In this document: piece by piece, positions 1 through 11,744 of the stretch
How the letters are laid out: each line of letters starts with the position of its first letter
Position numbering within the stretch: position 1 is the first letter of the stretch
Position numbers and translations under genes: made by a program
Source of the DNA: Costus lasius
Taxonomy: Eukaryota; Streptophyta; Magnoliopsida; Zingiberales; Costaceae
NCBI GenBank assembly: GCA_027563935.2
Contig: CM050453.2
Coordinates: 84,728,665 to 84,792,664, forward strand
Direction: 5' to 3'
DNA length: 64,000 bases
The notes under the pieces: model-generated
What the model saw: only the letters and a program-made list of their open reading frames with translations
Database searches by the model: none
Told to the model about the DNA's origin: nothing

Positions 1-1084
1 AAGTACCTCTAGTTGCAAGGAACAACAACAACAAGACTTTGAGAGATTATGCTGCTCCATCTATACAACACTTACAATCGGGCATTGTTTGCCCGAATGT
101 GGAAGCAACAATTTTGAAATCAAGCCTGCACTACTGTCGATGGTTCAACAGAACCAATTTGGATGCTCTTCACTAGAAGACCCTTATATGCATTTGGCTA
201 CATTTTTAGAATATCGTGATACTTTTAATATTAATGGTGTTTCTACTGATGCAATTAGGCTAAGACTGTTTTCTTTCTCTCTCAGGGATCAGGCTAGAGC
301 GTGGTTGCACACTATACTATCTTCTTCAATTAGAACATGGGAGGAGCTTTCACAAGCTTTCTTGTCTAAATACTTCCCTCCTAGTAAGACAATTCAGTTA
401 AGGATTCAGATTACAAGTTTCATGCAGAAAGATGAGGATTCACTCTATGAAGTATGAGACAAATTTAAAGAACTTCAAAGAATATACCCACATCATGGAC
501 TTCAAAAATAGATAATTGTTCACACTTTTTATAATGGTCTAAATTATAACACGAGGCTTATTGTTGATGCAGCTGCTGGCGGGTCTTTGATGAACATGAC
601 TGTGGATGATGCCATGAACCTGCTGGAGGATATGACCCTCAACCACAGTCAATGGTCAGGTGAGAGAGTTAACTTATCTAGAGCTGCAACTCCAAATAAA
701 TATGATTTACAAAATTGAGCTTGTTAGATGCACAAGTAGACTATTTATCACAAAAGTTAGATTCCTTTATTGTCAATTTAGTTGAAACCACTAATACTTA
801 TTGTGAATTTTGTGGAATTTCAGGACACAGCTTCGCTGAATGCCAATTAGGAATCTCACAACCTGAACCTTTTGGAGAGCAAGCTAATACGGAGAGCAAG
901 CTAATACCTTTTGGAACCTCAACCCTACACTACAATTAGACCCATATTCCAATACATACAATCCAAGTTAGTGGGACTATGAAAATTTTTCCTATAAGAA
1001 CAATCTCAACACAATTTCCCAACTTAGCTATAGGCAACCTCTTGCATTTCAACAGAGGCAGTTTGTGTCACCTCAAAAGCCTAA
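1..1084 (+). pseudogene. E1 gag remnant, first copy (5' end outside window)
   Basis: Degenerate gag (capsid-nucleocapsid polyprotein) of a Ty3/gypsy element; the protein would form the particle that packages element RNA. Frame 89-457 matches the Retrotrans_gag region, with cues such as FLEYRDTF, LRLFSFSLRDQARAWLH and FLSKYFPPSKT. A frame near 715-939 holds a zinc knuckle, CEFCGISGHSFAEC (CX2CX4HX4C). The reading is broken by a 1-nt loss near 110, a TGA after LYEV at about 455, a TAG near 508 and a stop near 716. The loss and the later stops also occur in the second copy (22440-23536), so they predate the duplication; the TGA at 455 is private to this copy. The gag is cut at 1080-1084 (CCTAA) by the E2 LTR. 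It is not a functional gene. Confidence 0.85.
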
Positions 1085-1134
1085 TGATGCGTTCACAAGT
1101 GCGCGGATTTATCGAAGTAATAAAATAAGATCGT

Positions 1135-1145
1135 TCCCTCGAGGA
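1135..1145 (-). other. Short hairpin near the LTR 3' end (E2 family)
   Basis: Eleven-base hairpin; on the - strand UCC U CGA GGGA, a 4-bp stem with one G-U pair and a triloop. The same-position elements are TCCCTGTGGGA in E1 (22162-22172) and TCCCCGCGGGA in E3 (7976-7986). Confidence 0.5.
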
Positions 1146-1370
1146 TTAGGCGGTTAAGTACCAACTTTTCAACTCATTTGAATCTAGGCAAAATCAAGTA
1201 GTGGTTTGTGTTGAACTCTAAGTCCGAGCAACATCGGAAACAACGTTAAGAGATATTCAAATTCTGGAAGATCGGGACTCAGGGTTTCACCACGCTAACA
1301 AGTATGAATCATATTAAAATAACTCTTTGAACAGAAAATTATGATCATGAAAGGGACTTTTCCTAATATA

Positions 1371-1579
1371 CGGATTACCTCCTCCCGAAGCGTAATCCGG
1401 TGTCTAATTACGTTAACTCACTACTCTCGTGATAGTTAGCATACCCAAACCCATTAAGTTCTATGAAAAGCCTAATAAATCCTTCAAACGAATCCAAACT
1501 ACTCTCGTGATTGGATTCGTAGGTTTCATTAAAATAGATCCGACGTTGCGATTCACCTCTCGGTACTTCTCGCAACGTC
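1371..1579 (-). other. Array of four hairpins in the E2 LTR
   Basis: Four inverted repeats are seen directly: 1371-1378 with 1392-1399 (8 bp); 1412-1418 with 1434-1440 (7 bp, one G-U); 1488-1497 with 1511-1520 (10 bp, perfect); 1542-1551 with 1570-1579 (10 bp, perfect). Read on the transcribed - strand, the loops carry CCGAGAGG, CGAGAGTAGT, CGAGAGTAGT and CGGGAGGAG in that order. The E1 LTR has four hairpins with matching loops in the same order. Function is unknown. Confidence 0.6.
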
Positions 1580-2552
1580 TAAATCGCAATTATATGTGAC
1601 CAGTGTAAACTACGAAATAAGCACAATTTCAATCAAATCATGATAAAATAATCGAATCAAAGGAGTAAGAATATAGATTAACTCATAATTGTTAGCGGGC
1701 TATGCCCTTAATCCCGAAATAAAGGTTTACCCGCTCATGTTCTTAAGAATCAGCATGTTTATATGATGAATAAGCATGAATTCTTCTCAAAATCGCAAGA
1801 AATTCACTAAGAAAATAGTTAAACTAGCTTCCCCTCGATCTAAAGATGAAGAAGAGCCAATCAAACTTCTCTTTTGCGTGAAATCTAACTGGAATCTGCT
1901 CAAAAATCAGAATTTCACCTCAGTCACTGCTGCCGATCGTCTTCATCCGAAAACTCATCTTCCACCCTCGAAAAATCCAATCTTTTATAGCTTGACCGGT
2001 CCGGAACCCATGAAGGAACGTTTCTACAAAGTTTGGTTAGAATCCGGTTCGATTTGGAGATGAATCGAGTGAAAAACTCGAAGAGGTGGACGTTTTCATG
2101 GCCCGTAATGAGTTTACAACCGAGGCCGTAAATGTTTCTATGCCTACAGCCCTTTGTACACAGAAAGTTTCATGGTCCGTGATGGATTCACGGCTTCACC
2201 CGTGAAAGTTTCTGTGGATTTCCATACTTAGCCCCATTTCGCCCGTGTTCGAATGCTAGAATTACGACCGATTCCAGAATTACAGCCAAGTCCGTGAAAG
2301 TTGCAATCTTCACTGTTTTTGCTCCAAATTTGATGTGTAAGCTCGTGATCTCTTCGGGAATCATGCTATGGCCTTAAAACTCGTGAAATCCATCATTTTC
2401 ATGCCTTTTTACCTGCATTTTCAATAAAACCAAGAAAAATAAAGATTCTATGCCAAGTGAAGTAAAAATACCAAAATTAGCATAAAATCATGCAATTAAG
2501 CCTAAAATACAATATAAAATACAGGTAAAAATATGGTATAAACGACACATCA

Positions 2553-4582
2553 AAATACCATAGACTTAGAATTTTGTTTGTCCTCAAGCAATACATCGAT
2601 ATGCATAGAGAATGTAAAGATAAGGGATACTCAATTGTTCTTTCATCAATAAAGTTCTTAGTCTATATTTCAGGCAAGCAACTTTTCAGATCTTAAATAA
2701 TTTAAGAGAGATCACAGTAAAAATGAATCATCAAGAATTTACAATCTAAGAAAGATAAAATTCATAATTCATGTCATAATATTCATTCAACACATATCAA
2801 GCATCAAATACTTTTAGGCTTAATAACTCCTCTTTAATCAATAGATAGAAATTTACTTAAAGTCATTTGAAACTATAGCTAAGAGATTTTTAATGTAATT
2901 TGGTCTTTAAACTATTATGTGTCATAACATTGTTTAAAGTATACCACAGAGCAGTATGATTTAACTCATAGTCATGTTCTCAAAGTCAGCGGAGTTATCC
3001 ACTTAACTTACAGCTTTCTCCCTTTTTTTTATTTCTAGACTCCAACTCATGTCTTTGGTACCATTGCTAATGTTTCGCAGTGCGAAGTAGAGGAGTCTTC
3101 TCTTCTCTCTCTCTCTTTTTTTTAATTTCTAGAGAAAGCCGGTCAGTGGCATGGTATTTAAGTCGTTATCGGTACTTGATCGTAACAGACTTAAAGTATA
3201 CCAACTCGTAGTATAATATAACTCATGACCTCAAATCTCTCTACTAGAGGAGTTGGAGCAAATCTGAAATTAAAGATATATCACCAATTTTCTATTCATA
3301 AAAACTTTATATCAAGAAAAGATAGATAAATTAAACTTAAAGTACAAAAACACCATGCACATGTCGTTTGAACATATAACAATCTATATATAAATTTTAT
3401 CAATACCAGAATTGAACTTACTCAACAATTTAAGTCTACATGAAATCTCAAAAATTTTCTAAGTCATCAAATTAATTGCCCAAAAAGCTTTTTAAGTCTA
3501 AAATTGAGGATAAAAACAATCTAGTGTATCCTTAAAAATCGTAAACATTCAAATGCATATCTATAAAGCTTTAAAGGAATAGCAAAACATGAAAAACACC
3601 CTAGACTTAGATTGTTGCATGTGTATGAACATTAAATTAATGAAGGATTTCAAAAAAAAATTACAAGAGTTCCCTTTGTAATGTTGGCAAAACCCTGTAC
3701 AATTATATCAAAAGAATGAAACATGACTCAGAAAAATCCAGAAAATATATCAAATCGAAGATATTCAAATTTTACATAGTAAATAGGTCTTTACCATTTC
3801 AGAGTTACTATTCACTTCTAATATCAAAGCATATATCAAAATCACATAAAAATGTGTAAAATAATCAAAACAACATCATAAACCATCATAGAGTATCCCA
3901 GACACATGGTGAATATCAAATATATACAAAACCGCACCATCCATACCATGTTTAGCATCCTAAGGTTCAATATCATCATCTATATACAATACCAGCCCTA
4001 ATATCAAGTGTCAAATAAAACTCCAAAAAAAATGAATCATATAATACCAAGATACAACGCGCGCACACACAAAGAAAACATAAAAGAGCTGTGTGTGGTT
4101 GTATCGGCACCAAATCTACTAAATTCTGCTCACAAATAAGATAGATGTGAGATATCATAAGATAATATCAAGGAATAATATTAAATGCATAAGAACGAAA
4201 TAGAGATACTCACAAAGTCTATCAGTCTGTCTCTGTGTTCTCAGAATCCTCCTCGTCTCTGGCATGCTGTGTCGATGAAGATGGGAAACATCGCCACAAT
4301 AGCTTCTTAATCGCGCGTAATGACTCGAGCATCCTCGACTGTCCCTGTTCGAGGCGTGATATTTATTGGTCTGGCCATAAAACTCGCGTTTTGACTCCGT
4401 TCTTCACTAGAAAAATTTTAATAATTTCCAGAAAAATTCCTGCATATAAAACAACAAATTTAGAGTGTTTTTCCTATATAAAAATTCATCAAAACATGCT
4501 GATAAAATTCTAAGAAAATAAAATAAATTAAGTAAAGAAAAATCGAAACTAAAAATGTTGGAATGAATAAAGTTCAAAGCCT
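2553..4582 (-). other. Noncoding 3' region of E2, first copy
   Basis: About 2 kb of AT-rich sequence between the E2 gag/protease part and its 3' LTR. No RT, RNase H or integrase motif was found on either strand, so this element looks non-autonomous. On the - strand a GCTTGAGGACAA motif (complement at about 2579-2590) lies shortly before the LTR, as in many plant gypsy elements near the polypurine tract. Short frames at 3976-4158, 4235-4513 and 4407-4634 show no family features. Confidence 0.7.
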
Positions 4583-4621
4583 CTAGGTTGCCTCCCAAGA
4601 AGCGCTTATTTAAGGTCATTA
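4583..4621 (-). other. Block conserved between E1 and E2 (TGGGAGGCAACC)
   Basis: A roughly 39-bp block, read on the - strand, containing AATGACCTTAAA, then GCTTCTTGGGAGGCAACC. Nearly the same block lies at 42170-42208 in E1, although the surrounding sequence is not alignable. It follows the last short reading frame of both elements. It may be a small hairpin (TTGGG/CCCAA in E1) or the relic of a pol-end coding motif (LLGRQP). Confidence 0.6.
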
Positions 4622-4639
4622 GCTTGACCAACACAGTGC

Positions 4640-4855
4640 TTATTGTCCTTCAGGTGGATCAGAGGTGTAGTGAATAATGGGCAGTTGTTCATCTCCACAC
4701 TTTTGCAAGTCATTGCATGGGTTTAGCTTTGAAGTTTGAAATAGTGCCCATGCTCTATCCTTTTTTTCCTTATCCCTTTTGTGCTTGAAGAAATTTTCTA
4801 AGGGTCTTGCATCAACTTTTAAGATATTTCCATCATTGGATTTGTTTCCCTTCAC
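4640..4855 (-). pseudogene. Short reading frame downstream of E2 protease region
   Basis: A 71-residue lysine- and aspartate-rich frame between the protease-like region and the conserved block. The second copy (27089-27304) has the same frame with no visible change. I do not recognise a domain. Its place matches the 41894-42094 frame of E1, also just before the conserved block, so it may be the degenerate C-terminal tail of a gag/pol polyprotein. Independent function is unlikely. Confidence 0.35.
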
Positions 4856-4952
4856 TTCAGAGGATTGATGGAAACTTGCAACATAATGTCTTTTAGCTTA
4901 CAAAGAAAAATCATATATCAATTTATTCTCACAAAAATCCAGTGTTAATCTC

Positions 4953-6110
4953 TCATTTAACATATCTATAATTGCCCCCTGTACTAGCCAAAAATTGTCT
5001 GCCTAAAATAACTGGCGACTGAATATCTTCTTTCATATCGACAATCATAAAATTAGTCAAAATAGAAAAATTATCAACTTTAACAGACACATTCTCAAAA
5101 ATTCCAATAGGCTGTTGAACAAAACAATTAGCAAATTGAAGAGAAATTTTAGTGGGTTTCATTTCTCCGCTATCTACTTTCTCAATCATATATGAGGGCA
5201 TTAAACTTACACTCGCTCCCAAGTCACATAAAGCATGTTTAATAAAGATCTTACTAACTTGGCAGAGAATTGAAATGTCTCCAGGATCTCTTACCTTTGC
5301 TATCTCCATGAGCTCACTTACCTGGCTACTCTTTACTTCAGTTTTACCATTGTCAAGTTTTCTCTGATCTACTCTCAATAACCTATGGGGGAAAGGAACT
5401 GGTGGAACATATGCAAGCAAACCTACATATTTTTCCTGTTTCTCCTTCTCCTCAAATTTCTCTACTTTAGGGGAAGTCTCCTCAGGTTTGTCCTCAAAAT
5501 CCTCAAGTGCTAGGTTCTCAATAGGCTCTCTAGGTACATCAATGTGTTCGTCATTAACAACAGTGACGACATTACAGTGTTCCCTGGGATTCATCTCTGG
5601 TTGTCCCGGAAATTTCCCTATGGGCCTATTAGAAGTACCCGCCTGCTGAGCGATCTGGATCTCTAACATCTTATTATGGGTAGCCAAGGCATCCACACGA
5701 GATGTCAGAAGCTTAATAGCATCAGTGACGTCCTCATTATATTTCTTTTGTTCTACCACAAACCCATCCAAAAGGGTCTCCAAGTTAGATTTCTGGGGCT
5801 GTCCATATTGCCTGGATTGAAAACCTGGTGGTGGCATGTTATTCTACTGATTGTACTGTGGAGGTGCTTGCCCTTGATTGTTCTTGTAAGATAAATTAGG
5901 GTGGTGCCTCCATCCTGGATTATAGGTTGCAGAATACGAGTCATTCACTGGTCTTTGATTGAAGTTTCCCAAGGCATTGACCTGCTCCTGATTAGAGTCG
6001 TCTTGTGATGAAGCAATGAGTTGACAATCAGATGAATTATGTCCTGTTATACCACACACTTCACAAGAAACAACATTAACGGCAACTGTTGACACAGATA
6101 TATATAGCAT
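4953..6110 (-). pseudogene. E2 gag C-terminal part and protease-like domain, first copy
   Basis: Two consecutive frames on the - strand. Frame 6110-5844 has a zinc knuckle, CEVCGITGHNSSDC. Frame 5837-4953 (294 aa) has the gag tail (ALATHNKMLEIQIAQQ, NRPIGKFPGQPEMN), an acidic linker, and a retropepsin-like domain with HALCDLGASVSLMPS (catalytic Asp in DLGAS) and the later ILGRQFLAS motif. A stop separates the two frames. The N-terminal gag half lies on the far side of the E3 insertion and is outside this copy. Elsewhere this protease would cut the polyprotein; here RT and integrase are absent downstream, so the element depended on another for mobility. Confidence 0.8.
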
Positions 6111-6118
6111 TTCAAGTA

Positions 6119-8056
6119 TGATTTTACAGTCAAAATCATCTATATTTCTAGGCTTTCTGCCTCTTTATTGCCTTAATTGCCTTACATCTATGGAATCTAT
6201 ACCTCTCTTGGTATTTTCACGTTTTCAGGTCAAAACGACCAAAAAGAGGGTGGATTCTGGGATTTTTGTGGTAGAGGAGCTCATCCTAACTCAAGATGAT
6301 CTTAACTAGAAGTTTTCGGATTCATTGAAGCCTTCATTGGAAATCACGATCGAGTTGCGATCAGAATCATGCCCATGACTCGTTTCCGCACTTAAGTTGC
6401 AACTGTTAAATTACGACCGGGTCACGACTAAATCCATGCCCGAGATCGCGGACCTGCCTGTTACGAAATCACGATATTGATCCAGATTTCTTTAACCTAA
6501 CCCTAGGGGAAGCCTAGGGGTACTCAGGACCTTTCTTCTCCATTGACAAAGAGGCTCGGAGTAGCTTTTCAGAGAAGAAATCGGCGCAAGGAATGGTGAT
6601 TCTGTGGAATGGCGGACTGGCAGAAATCTCTTTCGACTAAAGCTTTGCAGCAGGTTCCTTTTTGCAGGGCATGGGGTGGAGAAGAAGGGCAGAGGAGATA
6701 GAGATAAAAGGGTTGCAAAGAAGAGAAGAGGGGAATCACACGGGAAGGGAGAGCACTGATGAGAAGAGGCTGAACTTGAGGAGAAGGGAAGAAAGAGCCA
6801 CGCATCTACATTCATTGAAGACATTCTCCTGCGTGAGCATCTTAGAGATAAGTTATAAGGAAGATCTTAGATCTACACTCAAATTGCTACGCTTATTGTA
6901 TAATCTTCGCAAAACATAGCATGATCTTACCTTTCTTCTGCAACTCCTGCGCAAAATATGTTATTATGTGTGATGTTTATTTTTGAGAACATTGTTTACG
7001 TTATTACCATGAACATGATAGGCTAAGTTCTAATTCAGGATGTGGGGTAGCCCTTGATGATTTACTAGTTGCAATAGTTTAGCTCTTTTTACCGATATCC
7101 TAGCTCGACCTAATGTGCGTGCTCTGCTTGCATTACCCAGAAGGGTATGCTTGAGCCTTTAGTCGCCTAAGTGAGGTTTGTTAATCAGTATCTCTAGGAG
7201 GAAAAGTCGCTTGCGGATCTGTACTCACTTACGGGGACTATAAGGATCTTAGACGCTGCGGGGAGACTCTAGTCCGACCGCACGTCAGAACCGTTTGGTT
7301 ATGAATTTATCAAATCCATTTGTATGCTATGCCTGCGTTGCCCGAAAGGGAACGTTTGAGCCTTTAGTTTCTTGTGTGGGGTTTGTAAATCAGGGGTTAG
7401 GGAAAATCCCCTTGACGAACTATACTCCCCCGGTGTGAGCTTCTGGATCCTAGACGCATCCGGCAAACCAAAAGTGCGCCGGTACATTGGATTGTATCTG
7501 GATTCTTTGCCTGTGCTGCTCGAGAGGGCGCGCTTGAGCCAGGAGTTCCGCTGGGGAGGTTAGTAAACCAGGAATTCTCGGGTATTACCCCTCTTGTTAA
7601 CTTGTACTCGCCTTGAAATTATTAGGGCCTTAGACGTGTTAGGGAGATAGCGAGTCCAACTGAACGTCAGAACCCTACGGATTGGACCAGTGGCCTAGTC
7701 TGTGGGAGCGGACGAGGCCATTGGAGGGAGCGACCTGCACAACAGGTAGCTAAATCCCTTGAACTAGATAGGACGTTGGTGATATAATTTAACTATTCAA
7801 TTGTAAGGAGTCAAAGCGGTGAACCCATATCCTGACTCTTCTCCCCATTAGAATTCTCTCGTGCAATTCCTCAATTTACGTTCTTGTATATTTAATTAGT
7901 TTAACACTTTAAACTTCACCAATTTCGACGTTGTTTAGCTAGCAAATTCGAGATCTGTCGGTACTTGCCCATTAGTCCCCGCGGGATCGATATTTTACTC
8001 CTTCGATAGACTCGTGCACTTGCGGGAAGCCTATCAAGCATCCTTGGGCTCTATCA
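6119..8056 (+). repeat. 5' LTR of element E3, first copy
   Basis: About 1938 bp, beginning TGATTTTACAG right after E2 gag sequence and ending CTATCA seven bases before the primer site at 8063. TGAT...ATCA termini fit an LTR. It matches 29383-31345 in the second copy. The start is inferred from the TG terminus and the break in the E2 gag, because the partner 3' LTR is absent from both copies. Frames inside (6492-6824, 7299-7487 and others) are not genes. Confidence 0.8.
7120..7690 (+). repeat. Three diverged tandem repeats within the E3 LTR
   Basis: Three units of about 180-205 bp, starting near 7126, 7331 and 7509. Shared landmarks are GCYTGYRYTRCYC, TTGAGCC, a TTWGTAAAYCAG motif and CTTAGACG or CCTAGACG. 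Each unit opens with a hairpin capped by AGAA, GAAA or GAGA (7130-7150, 7336-7354, 7513-7533). A further stem (7691-7720) follows. The second copy has the same triplet at about 30410-30975. Confidence 0.65.
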
Positions 8057-8062
8057 AGTTTT

Positions 8063-8080
8063 TGGCGCCGTTGTCGGGGA
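8063..8080 (+). other. Primer binding site of E3 (tRNA-Asp type), first copy
   Basis: TGGCGCCGTTGTCGGGGA, complementary with one mismatch to the 3' end of plant tRNA-Asp as I know it. That primer is typical of Athila-like gypsy elements. The second copy has the expected C at the mismatch (31352-31369). Confidence 0.85.
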
Positions 8081-8226
8081 CTAATTTTGGCAATATTGAC
8101 TAGATTTAGGAGTTACTAGACTAGACATTTTTAGCTTCATTTTATCTTGGTAGACTATCTTTTGTTTATTTCATTTTACACCTTTCTTGATTTAACGAAA
8201 TACTTACCTTGTTAGAACATTAGTTT

Positions 8227-9669
8227 ATGCATAGAACTCACTGACCGGAACCTGCGATACCATTTGACTCAGAAATTGAAAGAACATTCCAGCGTCGCAG
8301 AAATTTTCAAAAACATCAGTCCAAGAAGAATTCGCAAACATCAAGCATGGACGGTAACAAGTCGCTCCGAGACTTCGCTGCACCTAATGTCCAAGGATTT
8401 CATTCCAGCATTGCACGTCCACCAATAGAGGCGAACAATTTCGAGATAAAACCGTCGCTTCTGTCAATGTTACAACAAAACCAATTTGGTGGATCATTAG
8501 CAGAAGACCCGAACATGCATTTATCTATTTTTCTTGAATACTGTGACACTCTTAAAATGAACGGTGTGACCACTGACGCTCTGCGATTACGACTTTTTCC
8601 TTTTTTACTTAGAGATAGTGCGTGAGCTTGGTTACATTCATTACCATCTGGATCCATTACCACATGGGAACAACTCTCACATGCTTTCCTTGCAAAATAT
8701 TTTCCTCCAAGCAAAACCGCACAACTGAGAAACCAGATTACCAATTTCTCCCAAAAAGAAAGCGAATCATTATATGAGGCGTGGGATCACTTCAAGGAAT
8801 TGAAACGAATATGTGCTCACCACGGTCTCGAGAAATGTGTAATGGTACATACATTTTATAACGGCTTGCTTTATAACACTCATCTCACTATTGACGTAGC
8901 CGCTGGAGGAGTTCTGATGAATAAAGCTGTCGATGAGGCCTACAACCTAATCGAAGAACTGGCGCTCAACCACTACCAATGGTCGAGAGAGAGAGGCACT
9001 TCATCCCGACAAACCGGTAAGTATGAACTTAACGCTCTTAGTTCTCTCGCTACAAAAGTAGATTCATTATCTCATAAACTTGACTCTATGAATATGAGAC
9101 ATAATACTTCTAATTCTACTATGTCTGAAATTTATGGAGTGGAAGGTCATCTTTCTGACACCTATCAATTAGGGAATATGGTATCACAAGACCCCCCACC
9201 CGCTTTGGTGAATGCTGTAGGTAATTTCAACCCGAGGGTCCAAAACAACCCTTATTCTAATACCTACAACCCTGGGTGAAAAAATCATCCCAACTTTTCC
9301 TATAGAAACAACAACGCAGCTCAACCATCGAACTATAGGCAACCTCTTGGATTTCATTCATCCAACACCGGGTATCAACCCAAGCAATTTGACCAACCCC
9401 CACAACCAAGTACCGACACAATACCGCAAGAGCAAACCTTAGAGTCACGCTTTGACAACTTTGTGTCAACGCAAACCAAGGCAATAGACAGTATCTTAGA
9501 AGCAATCAAAGGCTTGACCACACACCAAAAGATGCTGGAAAATCAAATAGCCCAGCAGGCCAGTACATCTAATAGACCGCCAGCAGATTGCCTGGCCAGC
9601 TCGAAACAAACCCTAGGGAACACTGCAATGCCATTACCATGCGTAGTGGCAAATAGCTCGAGGAACTAG
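8227..9669 (+). pseudogene. E3 gag, first copy, broken
   Basis: Gag of an Athila-like element. The first ATG (8227) gives six codons and then a TGA that is absent from the second copy; the next in-frame ATG is at 8347. Frame 8347-8625 covers the N-terminal capsid region (NNFEIKPSLLSMLQQNQFGG, FLEYCDTLKMNG) and stops at LLRDSA, where CGA has become TGA. That stop is shared by both copies. Frame 8800-9279 continues with HTFYNGLLYNT and a degraded zinc knuckle in which the first cysteines are lost (IYGVEGHLSDTYQ). Frame 9463-9669 has the MLENQIAQQASTSNRPP tail, then shifts frame. Nonfunctional. Confidence 0.85.
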
Positions 9670-9737
9670 AAATTCCTAAGGATGACCATTCTGAGGATGA
9701 AGGCAGAATTCCGGAGTATGAGGAACCCATTGTCATT

Positions 9738-10646
9738 GTGAATAAACCACATACGAAGGAAAGTGAACCTGTATATATGCCACCACCACCTTACAAACCA
9801 CCCATTCCATTTCCCCAGAGATTGGCAAAAGAAAAACTCGATCGTCAATTCGGTAAATTTTTGGAAGTTTTAAAGAAATTGTACATTAACATACCATTTA
9901 CCGATGCTTTATCACAAATGACACTCTATGCTAAGTTTTTGAAGAAAATCTTATCTAATAAGAGAAAAATGGAAGAACATGACACTGTAGCGTTAACTGA
10001 GGAATGCAGCGCAATTATCCAAAACAAGTTGCCGCCAAAGTTGAAGGACCCAGGTAGCTTTACCATTCAATGCCTGATCGGAAATACACCTTTCGACCGT
10101 GCTTTGTGCGATCTTGGCCCCAGTGTAAGCCTGATGCCACTATCTCTTTACAAGAAACTGGATATCGGAGATTTAAAACCGACAAACATCTCTTTGCAAT
10201 TGGCTGACTGTTCCGTATGACATCCGGTAGGAATTCTAGAGGACGTGCCAGTAAAGATTAGTAAATTTCTTATTCCAGCTGATTTTGTTGTACTTGAGAT
10301 GGAGGAAGACTCCAAACTTCCTATAATACTGGGCAGACCATTTTTGGCAACTGCCGGTGCTATAATTGAAGTTAAAAATGGGAAGTTGACACTGCGCATA
10401 GGTGATGATACGGTTGAATTTGATATTACCGAAAGCCTAAAGAAGCCTCTTTTTGCAGACTCCTGCTGTAGTATCGGAGTAGTCGACGATGAGCTTAATT
10501 CGTCTTACATCCCTCGGACAAACATCAACCGCCTCGAGGTGTGCCTGATGGGTGGCTATGACGAAGAGCAGGAGGAAGAAGTTCGTGCTTATGCCAATAT
10601 TCTCGACTCAAGCACCGCAGTTCAGCTAGATGTAGAAAAAGGTTAA
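9738..10646 (+). pseudogene. E3 protease region, first copy, broken
   Basis: Frame 9738-10220 starts with a proline-rich linker (PPPPYKPPIPFPQRL) and enters an aspartic protease domain, RALCDLGPSVSLMPLSLYKK; the usual DLGAS is DLGPS here. A TGA after LADCSV (shared with the second copy) breaks it. Frame 10245-10646 carries the second half, with ILGRPFLATAGA. This copy keeps a 27-nt segment (about 9929-9955) that is missing in frame from the second copy. Confidence 0.8.
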
Positions 10647-11744
10647 GGAAATACCTGCGCCGAAATCTGAGATTTGTGAACGACTTCACTTAGAGCTCAA
10701 ATCATTACCGAGCAACCTCAGGTATGAATTTTTAGGTGAGAATTCTACTTATCCTATCATTATAGTTGACAATCTTGATTTGGAACAAATAAGCCTTCTC
10801 GTTGATAAGCTTCGACAACATAAGAAGGTAATTGGCTACACTTTGGAGGATATAAAAGGTATTAACCCTTCTTTATGCATGCATATGATATATCTCAAAG
10901 AGGACAACAAACCATCTATCGAATACCAGAGACGTTTGAACCCGAACCTGAAAGAGGTAGTCAAGAAGGAAATTCTAAAACTATTAGATGCTGGGGTTAT
11001 TTACCCTATTTCAGATAGACAATGGGTAAGTCCGGTACACGTGGTACCAAAGAAAGGAGGAGTAACGGTAGTAAAGAATGAAAATGATGAATTGATCTTG
11101 CAAAGAACCATTACCCGGGTGGCGCATGTGTATCGACTATCGAAAACTGAACAAGGCTACCCGCAAGGACCATTTTTCTCTTCCCTTTATTGATCAAATG
11201 CTTGAAAGATTAGCCACTAACTCTTATTTTTGTTTCTTGGATGGCTACTCAGGATTTTTCCAGGTACCAAGAAAAAACCACATTCACATGTCCCTTTGAC
11301 ACTTTCGCTTATCGGCGTATGCCGTTTGTTTTATGCAATGCGCCAGCTACCTTTCAACGGTGCATGATGGCGATTTTCTCAGATTTCATCGAAGACATCA
11401 TGGATGTCTTTATGGACGACTTTTCGGTATATAGGTCTAGTTTCGATTCTTGTTTATCTAATCTGACCCATGTTTTGCAGCGCTGTGAAGAGACGAACCT
11501 GGTGTTAAATTGGGAGAAATGTCACTTTATGGTAAAAGAAGGGATCGTTCTTGGTCATTTGATATCAGAGCGTGGTATCCAAGTCGATAAAGCAAAAAAT
11601 CGATGTGATGGAAAGAATGCCGCCTCTGAACTCTATCAAAGGAATAAAAAGTTTCTTAGGACATGCAGGCTTTTATAGGCGCTTCATTAAAAATTTTTCT
11701 AAAATTGCTAGGCCTTTAACATCTTTACTTGCTAAGGATGTTCC
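10647..11744 (+). pseudogene. E3 reverse transcriptase, first copy, truncated by E4
   Basis: RT domain with KEILKLLDAGVIYPISDRQWVS pieces (10780-11193), then MPFVLCNAPATFQRCM and the active-site strand DVFMDDFSVY (11241-11678), a form typical of Athila-like elements. A roughly 20-bp deletion near 11268 (relative to the second copy) and an extra A in an A-run near 11594 shift the frame. The RLL/FYRRFI region follows until the sequence leaves homology at GATGTTCCA (11744), where E4 begins. RNase H and integrase are not present on the other side of E4. Confidence 0.85.

Larger units (their letters stand above)
1085..2552 (-). repeat. 3' LTR of element E2, first copy
   Basis: A 1468-bp LTR bounded by TGATGC and ...ACATCA, directly following CCTAA, the target duplication of the intact copy. 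It aligns end to end with 23537-25004 (also 1468 bp) and more distantly with 40002-41472. Minus orientation is set by the TATAAAAG box on the - strand (1982-1989) and by the primer site beside the partner LTR in the second copy. Four strong hairpins lie at 1371-1579. Short frames inside it, such as 1776-2063, are not genes. Confidence 0.9.

Noticed and set aside
1776..2063. Small protein genes inside LTRs (also 6492-6824, 13081-13278, 17914-18288, 29734-30114, 40694-40990)
   Set aside because: All lie within LTRs, recur only with the LTR, change frame between copies and show no domain.
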